A DNA stretch of 36,770 nucleotides from contig NZ_CALBSN010000158.1 of the NCBI RefSeq assembly GCF_937967675.1, forward strand, positions 1 to 36,770, written 5' to 3'. Source of the stretch: an uncultured Flavobacterium sp. (GTDB lineage: Bacteria > Bacteroidota > Bacteroidia > Flavobacteriales > Flavobacteriaceae). The notes under the pieces were generated by a model, which was not told where the DNA came from, did no database searches, and was given only the letters and a program-made list of their open reading frames with translations. The translations under genes were made by a program, and so were the position numbers. Below are positions 1-7,949 of the stretch, piece by piece. The first letter of the stretch is position 1. Each line of letters starts with the position of its first letter.

Positions 1-126
1 TGCAATGCTTTTAATAGTATTTTTGTAAAAATTTGGCTCACTTTTTGAAGTGTCAAACTTACATATATTTTTTTGCAAAAATAATGTTTTAATAAAATTA
101 TAACTTATAAACCTAGCAATTGTTTT
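1..126. promoter_or_regulatory. Upstream region of the amidase genes with a possible minus-strand promoter
   Basis: No gene is visible in these 126 bases. On the minus strand, positions 83-76 read TATTTTTG, a perfect match to the Bacteroidetes -7 consensus TAnnTTTG. This could serve a divergent gene lying left of the window. On the plus strand, 18-25 also reads TATTTTTG, but its -33 element would fall outside the window, and the box lies about 100 bases from the amidase start. The 12-bp palindrome TTTTTGCAAAAA sits at 70-81. In such AT-rich DNA these matches are weak evidence. Confidence 0.3.
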
Positions 127-1215
127 ATGCCATTAACAAAAAATACAAATTATTTATTTTTATTGCTCTTATTCTTAACGTTTAATATTGGATTTGCTCA
201 AAATAGCAGTAAATTTAAAGTAGTTTTAGATGCCGGTCATGGAGGAAAAGATCCTGGAGCAGTAAAAAACGGTGTTAAAGAAAAAGATGTTGTTTTAGAT
301 GTTGTGCTAAAAATTGGTAAAATCTTAGAAAAGAATAATGAGATTGAAGTAGTATATACAAGAAAAACTGATGTTTTTGTTGAATTAAGAGAAAGAGCAA
401 ATATAGCAAATAAAGCTAAAGCTAATTTGTTCATTTCGGTTCATTGTAACTCTGTTAAATCTGGAAACCCAATTGGTGCCATGACATTGGTAATGGGGAT
501 GTCAAGAACAGGGACTAATTTAGAAATTGCAAAAACAGAAAATGCTGTAATTTTTCAAGAAACGGACTATAAAACAAAATATAAAGGGTTTGACCCCAAT
601 AATCCGGAAACGTTAATTGGTTTAAAAATAATTCAAGAAGAATCTTTATTACAAAGCATAGAATTAGCAACTTTGATTCAAAATCAATTTCGTGATGAAT
701 TAAATAGAAAGGACAAAGGTGTTCATCAACAACCTCTTTGGGTTTTGGATGCAACAGTTATGCCAGGTGTTTTGATTGAATTAGGTTTTGTTTCACATCC
801 TGACGAAGCTAGGTATTTAGATTCAGATAAAGGAAAGGAAGAAATGTCGAAATCAATTACCAATGCAATTTTAAAATACAAAAGTAATTTTTTTAATGGT
901 AATGATGTTATTGAACCAGAATCTATAATTTCAAATAGAACTGTAAATAATCCTAAAATTACAACTGATAAAGTCCAAGAAAACTCAAAATTAAATAAAA
1001 CTTTTTATAAGGTTCAAATTTCGGCAAGTCCTAATAAAATAGATACAAAACCCTCTAATTTTAAAGGTTTGAAAGGAATAACTGTTCAAAAAGAAAGAAA
1101 AATTTACAAATATTTTTACGGTGAAGAAAATGATTACAATGCATGCAAAATGAAATTAGAAGAAGCTAAGAAAAAAGGATATGCATCTGCTTTTATTGTA
1201 ACTGTAACAAATTAA
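127..1215 (+). CDS. N-acetylmuramoyl-L-alanine amidase (Amidase_3), first of a tandem pair
   Basis: This is a zinc-dependent cell-wall hydrolase that cleaves the bond between N-acetylmuramic acid and the stem peptide of peptidoglycan in the periplasm. A signal peptide covers residues 1-25, ending GFAQ. The Amidase_3 domain spans about 30-255. The likely zinc ligands are H38 (in DAGHGG), E52 and H106 (in SVHCN). The likely catalytic glutamate is E218 in LIELGFVSHPDE. An insertion of about 50 residues, roughly 125-172, separates the conserved blocks. Residues about 293-362, after a polar linker, resemble a SPOR-type domain that binds denuded glycan, with a V-Q-I-S-A start and an A-F-I-V end. 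The next gene is a full-length paralogue 13 bases downstream, so the two are probably co-transcribed. The family call is firm; the SPOR call is moderately sure. Confidence 0.93.
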   Translation: MPLTKNTNYLFLLLLFLTFNIGFAQNSSKFKVVLDAGHGGKDPGAVKNGVKEKDVVLDVVLKIGKILEKNNEIEVVYTRKTDVFVELRERANIANKAKANLFISVHCNSVKSGNPIGAMTLVMGMSRTGTNLEIAKTENAVIFQETDYKTKYKGFDPNNPETLIGLKIIQEESLLQSIELATLIQNQFRDELNRKDKGVHQQPLWVLDATVMPGVLIELGFVSHPDEARYLDSDKGKEEMSKSITNAILKYKSNFFNGNDVIEPESIISNRTVNNPKITTDKVQENSKLNKTFYKVQISASPNKIDTKPSNFKGLKGITVQKERKIYKYFYGEENDYNACKMKLEEAKKKGYASAFIVTVTN

Positions 1216-1228
1216 TAATTCATTTCAT

Positions 1229-2344
1229 ATGTTTAAAGGATTTTTTTTTACTCTTGCACTATTCAATGTTTTTACGATTTATAGTCAAAGTCAAAAATTC
1301 AAAGTAATTCTTGATGCTGGTCATGGAGGTAAAGATTATGGTGCAGTATACCATGGAAATATCGAGAAAAATATTGCTTTAAAAACAGTTTTACAAGTAG
1401 GTTCATTATTAGAAAAAGATTCTGAAATTGAAATTATTTACACTAGAAAAACGGACGTTTTTATTGAATTACAACAGCGTGCAAATATTGCAAATAAAGC
1501 GAAAGGAAATATTTTTGTTTCTATACATTGTAATGCTAATAAAAACCTTGCTGCATCTGGAAATGAAACCTTTGTTATGGGAATAACAAGAAATACCTCT
1601 AATTTAGAAGTAGCAAAAAACGAAAATGAAGTAGTTACTTTAGAAAAGGATTACAAAATTAAATATGATGGTTTTGATCCAAATTCACCAGAATCAGTAA
1701 TCGGTATTTCAATTCTTCAAGAAGAACATTTAGATCAAAGCATTGAATTAGCAGGAAGGGTTCAAGAGTTCTTCATGAAAAAAACTCAAAATAAAAACAG
1801 AGGAGTTAAACAAGCTGGATTCTTAGTTTTAAGACAAATATCAATGCCAAGAGTACTAATTGAAATGGGCTTTGTATCTAATAAAGAAGAAGGAGAATTC
1901 TTGAATTCAATTGAAGGACAAGAGCAGTTGGCCGAAGCTATAGCAGGAGCCATTATGGATTATAAAAACGAATTTTTTAATCCTTCAAATAATGACAATG
2001 TAAAATCAAATATACCAGAAGACAACAAAGAAGAAATAGAAATTATCAAAAAAGAGATTCCAAAAAAAACTGTGGAAAAAATTTCAGAAAAAGGAATAAT
2101 TTTTAAAATTCAAATAGCAGCTAGTGTTAATGAACTAGATACTTTTCCATCAAATTTCAAGGGTTTAACTCCAATTTCAGTAGAATCAACAGGCAGTTTA
2201 TTTAAATACTTTTATGGTTCAGAAAAAAGTTATGATACTGCCAAACAGAAACTAGAAATTGCAAAACAAAAAGGTTACTCAACAGCTTTTATTGTTGCTT
2301 ATAAAGATGGAATAAAAATAAGCCTTTCCGATGCAATTAAATAA
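1229..2344 (+). CDS. N-acetylmuramoyl-L-alanine amidase (Amidase_3), second of a tandem pair
   Basis: This is a paralogue of the preceding gene with the same domain order: signal peptide (about 1-20, ending YSQ), Amidase_3 domain and a C-terminal SPOR-like segment (about 300-360). Zinc ligands H32 (DAGHGG), E46 and H100 (SIHCN), and catalytic glutamate about E212 (LIEMGFVSN), are all kept, so both copies should be active. The spacing between H100 and the catalytic glutamate equals that of the first copy, which supports a simple tandem duplication. The linker before the SPOR-like part is longer and rich in Lys and Glu. The genes are 13 bases apart, suggesting one transcript. Which copy acts in daughter-cell separation and which in turnover cannot be told from sequence. 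Confidence 0.93.
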   Translation: MFKGFFFTLALFNVFTIYSQSQKFKVILDAGHGGKDYGAVYHGNIEKNIALKTVLQVGSLLEKDSEIEIIYTRKTDVFIELQQRANIANKAKGNIFVSIHCNANKNLAASGNETFVMGITRNTSNLEVAKNENEVVTLEKDYKIKYDGFDPNSPESVIGISILQEEHLDQSIELAGRVQEFFMKKTQNKNRGVKQAGFLVLRQISMPRVLIEMGFVSNKEEGEFLNSIEGQEQLAEAIAGAIMDYKNEFFNPSNNDNVKSNIPEDNKEEIEIIKKEIPKKTVEKISEKGIIFKIQIAASVNELDTFPSNFKGLTPISVESTGSLFKYFYGSEKSYDTAKQKLEIAKQKGYSTAFIVAYKDGIKISLSDAIK

Positions 2345-2354
2345 AATAAAAGTT

Positions 2355-2362
2355 TAATTTTG
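2355..2362 (+). promoter_or_regulatory. Possible -7 promoter box before the MCE gene
   Basis: TAATTTTG matches the Bacteroidetes -7 consensus TAnnTTTG and lies 17 bases before the TTG start at 2380. No TTG -33 element occurs 17-23 bases upstream, so this is at best a weak internal promoter in the cell-envelope cluster. Confidence 0.3.
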
Positions 2363-2379
2363 TTAAAAATTATTAAGCT

Positions 2380-3333
2380 TTGAAACTAACAAGAGAAATC
2401 AAAACCGCCATCCTCGTTATCGTATCGATATTATTGTTTATTTGGGGATATAATTTTTTAAAAGGAAAAGACCTATTTAGTAGTAGTACTAGAATTTATG
2501 TTGTCTATGATAATGTAGCTGGGCTTGTAGATTCTGCACCAGTAACATTAAATGGATTGGCAATTGGGAAAGTTAATTCAATTAATATTCAATCAGATGG
2601 TAAGTTATTGGTTGAAATGCAAATTACTACTGATTTTCCCATATCAAAATCTAGTATTGCTGAAATATACGATTCTGGTCTAGTAGGAGGAAGGCAAATT
2701 GCTATTAAGCCAAATTTCCAAGATAAAAATTACATTAAATCTGGTGACTATTTAAAAGCTAGTAGTAAACTAGGTATTACTGATGCCTTGGCACAACAAT
2801 TAGAACCACTTCAATATAAAGTCCAAAAACTATTGGATAACGCGGATGCCATGATATCTAATATTAATGACGTTTTGGATGCTAGTACAAAGAAAAATAT
2901 TAAGAACAGTATAGCTGAATTGAATAAAACACTTTCTGAATTCAGTGTAGTATCTAAAAATGTAAATGAAATGCTTGCTGAGAACAAATTGAAAATCAAT
3001 TCAGCAATGACTAATTTAGATAAAACGTCTGCTAATTTTTCTAAAATTTCTGATTCACTTGCAAAAGCTAACTTAGGTCAAACAGTTAAAAATTTAGAAA
3101 AAACATTAGCAAGTGTAGAGAAAATTATGTCTGAAATAGAAAAAGGTAACGGAACCGTTGGTAAATTAGTGAAAGATGATGCTATGTACAATAATTTTAC
3201 TAAGACTTCGAAAGAATTAGAGTTATTGCTTCAAGATCTTCGCTTAAATCCAACACGTTACGTTAATGTTTCTCTTTTTGGTAAGAAAAATAAACCTTAT
3301 GTAGCGCCAGTTAATGACACAATTAAAAAATAA
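2380..3333 (+). CDS. MCE/MlaD-family lipid-transport protein
   Basis: MCE proteins form hexameric rings that carry phospholipids or other lipids across the periplasm, usually with an MlaE/MlaF-type ABC transporter. The protein has one N-terminal transmembrane helix (about 9-27) and an MCE domain (about 36-115) with the typical V-x-G-L-x-x-x-A-P-V-x-x-x-G segment. A long helical tail of about 200 residues follows, rich in Asn, Lys and Ser and probably coiled coil. The start is TTG: the reading frame begins MKLTREIKTAIL directly before the helix, and no upstream in-frame ATG is apparent. No permease or ATPase gene lies next to it, so its partners must be encoded elsewhere. The amidases upstream and the Fe-S proteins downstream form a conserved-looking cluster in this group, but no functional link is clear. 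Confidence 0.88.
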   Translation: MKLTREIKTAILVIVSILLFIWGYNFLKGKDLFSSSTRIYVVYDNVAGLVDSAPVTLNGLAIGKVNSINIQSDGKLLVEMQITTDFPISKSSIAEIYDSGLVGGRQIAIKPNFQDKNYIKSGDYLKASSKLGITDALAQQLEPLQYKVQKLLDNADAMISNINDVLDASTKKNIKNSIAELNKTLSEFSVVSKNVNEMLAENKLKINSAMTNLDKTSANFSKISDSLAKANLGQTVKNLEKTLASVEKIMSEIEKGNGTVGKLVKDDAMYNNFTKTSKELELLLQDLRLNPTRYVNVSLFGKKNKPYVAPVNDTIKK

Positions 3334-3343
3334 ATTATAAACA

Positions 3344-4666
3344 ATGGGTTTTCTAGATAATATTTTATTCGCATTGCTTTTAGGAGCGGGTATTGGTTAT
3401 TTTGCAATTAATGTAAAAAAACTAATTCGTAATATCAAATTAGGTCAAGATGTAAATCGAAGTGATAATGCTTCTGAACGTTGGAAGAATATGACTATGG
3501 TTGCTTTAGGTCAATCTAAAATGGTAAAGCGTCCAATTGCAGGATTTTTACATATTGTGGTTTATGTAGGTTTCGTAATTATTAATATCGAAGTTATCGA
3601 AATTATTATCGACGGACTTTTTGGAACACACCGTGTTTTATCGTTCATGGGCGGATTTTATGATGTATTAATTGGCTCATTTGAAATTTTAGCATTTTTA
3701 GTTTTAGTTGCAGTAATCATATTTTGGATTAGAAGAAACGTAACCAAATTAGGTCGTTTTGAAAGTTCAGATTTAGATGGTAAACCAAGAAACGATGCCA
3801 ATTACATTTTGTATTTTGAAGTTGTTTTAATGACATTATTCTTAGTAATGAATGCAGCTGATTTCCATTTGCAAAATTTAGGAATAGGTCATTATAATCA
3901 AGCAGGAAGTTTTCCAATTTCTCAATTCATTGCACCAATGTTCAACGGAATGAGTGAAGGATTAGTAGTAGTTATTGAAAGAGCCGCTTGGTGGTTACAC
4001 ATTGCCGGAATTTTAGTTTTCTTAAACTATTTATATTTCTCTAAACATTTACATATTTTATTAGCTTTCCCAAATACGTACTTTGCAGATTTAAATGCGA
4101 AAGGGAAATTAAATAATTTAGAAAGCGTTACAAACGAAGTAAAATTAATGATGGATCCAAATGCAGATCCGTTTGCAGCGCCAGCAAATCCTGATGCTGT
4201 GCCAGCTAAGTTTGGTGCTTCAGATGTTCAAGATTTAAATTGGGTGCAGTTATTAAACGCTTACAGTTGTACCGAGTGTGGCCGTTGTACTTCATCTTGT
4301 CCAGCGAACCAAACAGGTAAAAAATTATCGCCGCGTAAGATTATGATGGATACTCGTGATCGTCTAGAGGAAGTTGGAAGAAATATTGATTTGAATAAAG
4401 GAGTTTTTGTGGATGATGGAAAATCATTATTAAACGATTACATTACTACAGAAGAATTATGGGCTTGTACAACTTGTAATGCTTGTGTGGAAGAATGTCC
4501 AATTAATATTAGTCCGTTATCAATTATTATCGATATGCGTCGTTATTTGGTAATGGAACAAAGTGCTGCTCCAATGGAATTAAACAATATGATGAGTAAT
4601 ATTGAAAACAATGGTGCGCCTTGGCCTTATAATCAAATGGATCGATTAAATTGGGTTAACGAATAA
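3344..4666 (+). CDS. Membrane-anchored 4Fe-4S dicluster protein (HdrC/GlpC-like)
   Basis: The N-terminal half (about 1-245) has four or five transmembrane helices. The C-terminal half has two 4Fe-4S motifs: C309-x2-C312-x2-C315-x3-C319-P and C375-x2-C378-x2-C381-x3-C385-P. This layout is that of a membrane electron-transfer subunit related to heterodisulfide reductase HdrC fused to a quinone- or heme-interacting membrane domain. Histidines in the helices (for example in the stretch around 3845-3900 and 3990-4050) could bind heme, as in NarI/HdrE-like modules, but I cannot confirm this. The next gene encodes the matching CCG-domain protein 32 bases downstream, so the two probably form one complex. 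The electron donor and acceptor are unknown. Confidence 0.85.
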   Translation: MGFLDNILFALLLGAGIGYFAINVKKLIRNIKLGQDVNRSDNASERWKNMTMVALGQSKMVKRPIAGFLHIVVYVGFVIINIEVIEIIIDGLFGTHRVLSFMGGFYDVLIGSFEILAFLVLVAVIIFWIRRNVTKLGRFESSDLDGKPRNDANYILYFEVVLMTLFLVMNAADFHLQNLGIGHYNQAGSFPISQFIAPMFNGMSEGLVVVIERAAWWLHIAGILVFLNYLYFSKHLHILLAFPNTYFADLNAKGKLNNLESVTNEVKLMMDPNADPFAAPANPDAVPAKFGASDVQDLNWVQLLNAYSCTECGRCTSSCPANQTGKKLSPRKIMMDTRDRLEEVGRNIDLNKGVFVDDGKSLLNDYITTEELWACTTCNACVEECPINISPLSIIIDMRRYLVMEQSAAPMELNNMMSNIENNGAPWPYNQMDRLNWVNE

Positions 4667-4698
4667 TTTTACATTAACTATCTTAAATAGTATATAAT

Positions 4699-5487
4699 AT
4701 GTCTGAAAATTTAATTGTACCAACAATGGCCCAAATGATGGCCGAAGGAAAACAACCTGAAATTTTATTTTGGGTAGGTTCTGCTGGTAGTTTCGATGAC
4801 AGAGCAAAAAAAATATCTAGAGCTTTCGTTAAAATATTAAATAAAGCAAATGTTAACTTTGCTGTTTTAGGAAGTGAAGAAAGTTGTACAGGTGATGTCG
4901 CAAAAAGAGCTGGAAATGAGTTTTTATTTCAAATGCAAGCTTTAATGAATATTGAATTGCTTAATGCATATGAAGTTAAAAAAATCGTAACCTGCGATCC
5001 GCATTCATTTAATTGTTTAAAAAATGAATATCCAAGTTTGGGGGGGAATTATGAAGTTGTTCACCATACTCAGTTTATTCAGCAACTTTTAAAAGAAGGT
5101 CGCATAAGCTTCAATAAAGACACATATAAAGGAAGCCGTATTACGTTTCATGACCCCTGTTATTTAGGCAGAGCTAATAATGAATATCAAGCTCCTAGAG
5201 AGATATTATCACAAACCAATGCTCAAATTGTTGAGATGAAACGAAGTAAAAATAATGCTTTGTGTTGTGGAGCTGGTGGTGCCCAAATGTTTAAAGAACC
5301 TGAAAAAGGAAATATGGAAATTAATGTTTTAAGAACACAAGATGCTCTTGAGACTACTCCAAATATTATAGCTACGGGTTGTCCGTATTGTAACACAATG
5401 ATGACTGATGGTGTAAAATTTGCACACAAAGAAAATGATATTAAAGTGTTAGATATTGCTGAAATAATTGCTAACGCTCAAGGTTAA
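4699..5487 (+). CDS. CCG-domain Fe-S oxidoreductase subunit (HdrB/GlpC/LutA-like)
   Basis: A soluble protein of 262 residues with the cysteine-rich CCG architecture seen in HdrB, LutA and the C-terminal part of GlpC. The first half has C-D-P-H-S-F-N-C and then H-D-P-C-Y-L-G-R. The second has the signature C189-C190-G-A-G-G followed by G-C-P-Y-C-N. These cysteines are those expected to hold a non-cubane 4Fe-4S cluster. It follows the membrane dicluster protein and is most likely its catalytic or electron-accepting partner. There is no HdrA-type flavoprotein or lactate-utilisation neighbour, so the substrate cannot be assigned. This two-gene pair is widespread in Bacteroidetes and is usually annotated only as '(Fe-S)-binding protein'. 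Confidence 0.85.
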   Translation: MSENLIVPTMAQMMAEGKQPEILFWVGSAGSFDDRAKKISRAFVKILNKANVNFAVLGSEESCTGDVAKRAGNEFLFQMQALMNIELLNAYEVKKIVTCDPHSFNCLKNEYPSLGGNYEVVHHTQFIQQLLKEGRISFNKDTYKGSRITFHDPCYLGRANNEYQAPREILSQTNAQIVEMKRSKNNALCCGAGGAQMFKEPEKGNMEINVLRTQDALETTPNIIATGCPYCNTMMTDGVKFAHKENDIKVLDIAEIIANAQG

Positions 5488-5491
5488 TAAA

Positions 5492-6094
5492 ATGAAAAAA
5501 AAAATATGCATCATTGTTTTACTATTTGTAAGTTTTTCATATTCTCAAAATCTTACGAAAGAAGAACTTATCGATAAACTATCTGATAATGCTTGCGAAT
5601 GCACAAATAAACAAGAAATTACAAAAGATAATTTCGAGTTAACTCTTGGAATATGTTTATTGGAAGGAATTAATATTTTTGAGAAAGATGTAGAAAAACA
5701 CTATGGTATAGATATCGTTTCAGACGATAAAAAAATGGAAGAATTAGGATATGACATTGGAAAAAAAATGGGTTTAAAATGTCCTACCGTATTCAAATTT
5801 ATGTTAGACTATGAAGAAAATAACACTGATGCAGATTTTAATGAATTAACAATATCAGGTAGTGTTGTTGAAATAAAATCAGATCAATTTCTATCCTTAA
5901 AAGTAAAAGAAGACTCAGGAAAAATCAATCAATTTATTTTATTAGGTAATTTTGATAATTCTTTCTTACTAACAGATAAAGTTTTAAAAGTTAAAGATCT
6001 TGTTGACGTTACTTATTATGAAATGGAACTTTTTGATGCCAAAATAGCAAAGTTTATTTCGTTTAAAATTATTTCTGATATAATAAAAAAATAA
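5492..6094 (+). CDS. Secreted protein of unknown function
   Basis: I chose the ATG at 5492, four bases after the previous stop, because it opens directly on a clean signal peptide (MKKKICIIVLLFVSFSYSQ). An in-frame TTG at 5468 would add eight residues inside the preceding gene and is unlikely. The mature protein of about 180 residues starts with a cysteine-containing helical region: C-E-C near residue 35, another Cys in G-I-C-L-L-E and one in L-K-C-P. A C-terminal beta-rich part follows (about 120-200). The cysteines might form disulfides in the periplasm. I recognise no named family. It sits between the Fe-S pair and a small conserved cytosolic protein, which gives no firm clue. Confidence 0.75.
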   Translation: MKKKICIIVLLFVSFSYSQNLTKEELIDKLSDNACECTNKQEITKDNFELTLGICLLEGINIFEKDVEKHYGIDIVSDDKKMEELGYDIGKKMGLKCPTVFKFMLDYEENNTDADFNELTISGSVVEIKSDQFLSLKVKEDSGKINQFILLGNFDNSFLLTDKVLKVKDLVDVTYYEMELFDAKIAKFISFKIISDIIKK

Positions 6095-6096
6095 TC

Positions 6097-6579
6097 ATGT
6101 ACGTACCATTTGATACCTTACCAGAAGAATCTAAAATTTGGATATATCAATCGAATAGAAAATTCTCTGATGAAGAAATTCAAGAAATTGAAACAGAACT
6201 AAAATTCTTTTTGGAGAATTGGACATCACATGGGCAGCATCTTGAAGCTTCTTTCGTAACTCGATACAATCGTTTTATTATTATTGCGGTAAACCAAGAA
6301 GTACAAACTGCTACAGGTTGTTCAATTGATGCTTCAGTACAATTTATACAAAATTTAGAACAAAAATATAATGTAGATTTGTTAGATAAAATGAACGTTA
6401 CCTTTAAAGTTGGCGATCATGTAGCATTTAAACCGCTTATCGAATTTAAAAAGATGGCTAAGGAAAAAGCAGTGTCAGAAAATACTATCGTATTTAATAA
6501 TTTATTGAACACACTTGGCGAATTACAAGATTTTTGGGAAGTTCCTGCTAGTGAAAGTTGGCATAATCGTTTTTTTTAG
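6097..6579 (+). CDS. Conserved small protein, often misnamed 'ABC transporter ATPase'
   Basis: A 160-residue soluble protein, with no signal peptide and no membrane segment. It begins MYVPFDTLPEESKIWIYQSN and has the central segment A-T-G-C-S-I-D-A-S. From memory, close relatives across the Flavobacteriaceae carry the product name 'ABC transporter ATPase', but the sequence has no Walker A (GxxGxGKS/T), no Walker B and no LSGGQ signature, so that name is not supported. The gene starts two bases after the upstream stop and ends two bases before serB, so it is probably translated from the same message as serB. The function is unknown. Confidence 0.8.
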   Translation: MYVPFDTLPEESKIWIYQSNRKFSDEEIQEIETELKFFLENWTSHGQHLEASFVTRYNRFIIIAVNQEVQTATGCSIDASVQFIQNLEQKYNVDLLDKMNVTFKVGDHVAFKPLIEFKKMAKEKAVSENTIVFNNLLNTLGELQDFWEVPASESWHNRFF

Positions 6580-6581
6580 CA

Positions 6582-7805
6582 ATGGATACCGAGATTTTTT
6601 TACTCAATATTTCAGGTCAAGACAAACCCGGATTAACATCTTCACTAACTGCTGTTTTATCTGAATATGATGCAAAAATTTTGGATATAGGTCAAGCTAA
6701 CATTCACAATACTTTATCCTTAGGTATTCTTTTTCAAATCAAATCTGGAAAAAAATCTGCTGCTGTATTAAAGGATTTATTGTTCAAATCATACGAATTA
6801 GGAATTAAAGCAAAGTTTACACCAATTACTCTTGATGATTATGAGAATTGGGTAAGTTTACAAGGTAAAGATCGTTATATTGTAACTCTTTTAGGAGATA
6901 AATTAACTGCTAAGCACATTTCAGAGGTAACCAAGGTAATATCTGAAAAAAATTTGAATATCGATGCTATAAAAAGACTAACTGGTAGAGCATCTTTAAT
7001 AAAAGAGGAAGATTACCCAAGAGCTTGTATTCAGTTATCAATTCGTGGTGTAATACATAATAAATCGGAATTCACGTCACGATTTATGCAAATTTCGAGT
7101 GACTTAAATTTAGATATTGCCTTTCAAGAAGACAATATTTTTAGAAGAAACAGACGTTTAGTTTGCTTTGATATGGATTCCACTCTAATCCAAACTGAAG
7201 TAATTGATGAATTAGCAGAACTCGCGGGTGTTGGAGAACAAGTAAAAGCCATTACGGAATCAGCCATGCAAGGCGAAATTGATTTTCAAGAAAGCTTCAA
7301 GCAAAGAATGCTTCTTTTAAAAGGTTTAAGTGAAGAAGTTCTAGAAGAAGTTGCTATTAATTTACCCATCACAAAAGGTACAAGAAGATTAATTGGTACA
7401 TTAAAATCATACGGTTTCAAAACGGCAATTTTATCAGGTGGATTTACCTATTTTGGAAAATATCTACAAAAAGAATTAGGAATCGATTACGTTTATGCCA
7501 ATGAATTAGAAATCAAAGATGGAGTGCTAACCGGTGGATATATTGGTGAAATTGTAGACGGAAATAAAAAAGCAGAATATTTAAAAGAAATCGCACAAAA
7601 AGAAGGAATTCACATCAATCAAACAATCGCTGTTGGTGATGGTGCTAACGATTTACCCATGCTAAATTTAGCTGGTTTAGGAATTGCTTTTCATGCAAAA
7701 CCCAAAGTAAAAGACAACGCACAAAGTTCTATTTCAAGCATTGGTTTAGATGGTGTTTTGTATTTGTTAGGCTACCACGACCGTCATATTGATTTAATGG
7801 ATTAG
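6582..7805 (+). CDS. serB: Phosphoserine phosphatase with N-terminal ACT domains
   Basis: SerB catalyses the last step of serine synthesis, phosphoserine to serine plus phosphate, in the cytosol. The C-terminal HAD domain (about 190-400) has motif I D197-M-D199-S-T, where D197 is the nucleophile. It also has the S-G-G-F-T motif II, a lysine in A-K-P-K-V-K, and motif III G-D-G-A-N-D. The N-terminal 180 residues contain an ACT-type region (ISGQDKPGLTSSLTAVL), apparently in two repeats, which in related enzymes senses amino acids. At 407 residues the protein has the length of long ACT-SerB enzymes. It begins two bases after the upstream stop. No serA or serC is in the window. Confidence 0.95.
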   Translation: MDTEIFLLNISGQDKPGLTSSLTAVLSEYDAKILDIGQANIHNTLSLGILFQIKSGKKSAAVLKDLLFKSYELGIKAKFTPITLDDYENWVSLQGKDRYIVTLLGDKLTAKHISEVTKVISEKNLNIDAIKRLTGRASLIKEEDYPRACIQLSIRGVIHNKSEFTSRFMQISSDLNLDIAFQEDNIFRRNRRLVCFDMDSTLIQTEVIDELAELAGVGEQVKAITESAMQGEIDFQESFKQRMLLLKGLSEEVLEEVAINLPITKGTRRLIGTLKSYGFKTAILSGGFTYFGKYLQKELGIDYVYANELEIKDGVLTGGYIGEIVDGNKKAEYLKEIAQKEGIHINQTIAVGDGANDLPMLNLAGLGIAFHAKPKVKDNAQSSISSIGLDGVLYLLGYHDRHIDLMD

Positions 7806-7949
7806 TCTATTCATATCTTCGTAAAAAAAAATAGAATCCCTAGTTAACAACTTTCTTCATAAAATAAACCTAAAACGCTTTATTTTAAAGTAAAGATGTA
7901 GTATTTTGGCATGGATTTAGTTCTAAGTTAAAAAATCAAACTATAATTT

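Noticed and set aside
5468..5491. Earlier TTG start for the secreted protein at 5492
   Set aside because: It would add eight non-signal residues before a clean signal peptide and overlap the preceding gene. The ATG at 5492 is better.
7878..7895. Near-palindrome CTTTATTTTAAAGTAAAG after serB
   Set aside because: A-T only apart from the ends, with one G-T pair. This is expected by chance in such AT-rich intergenic DNA.
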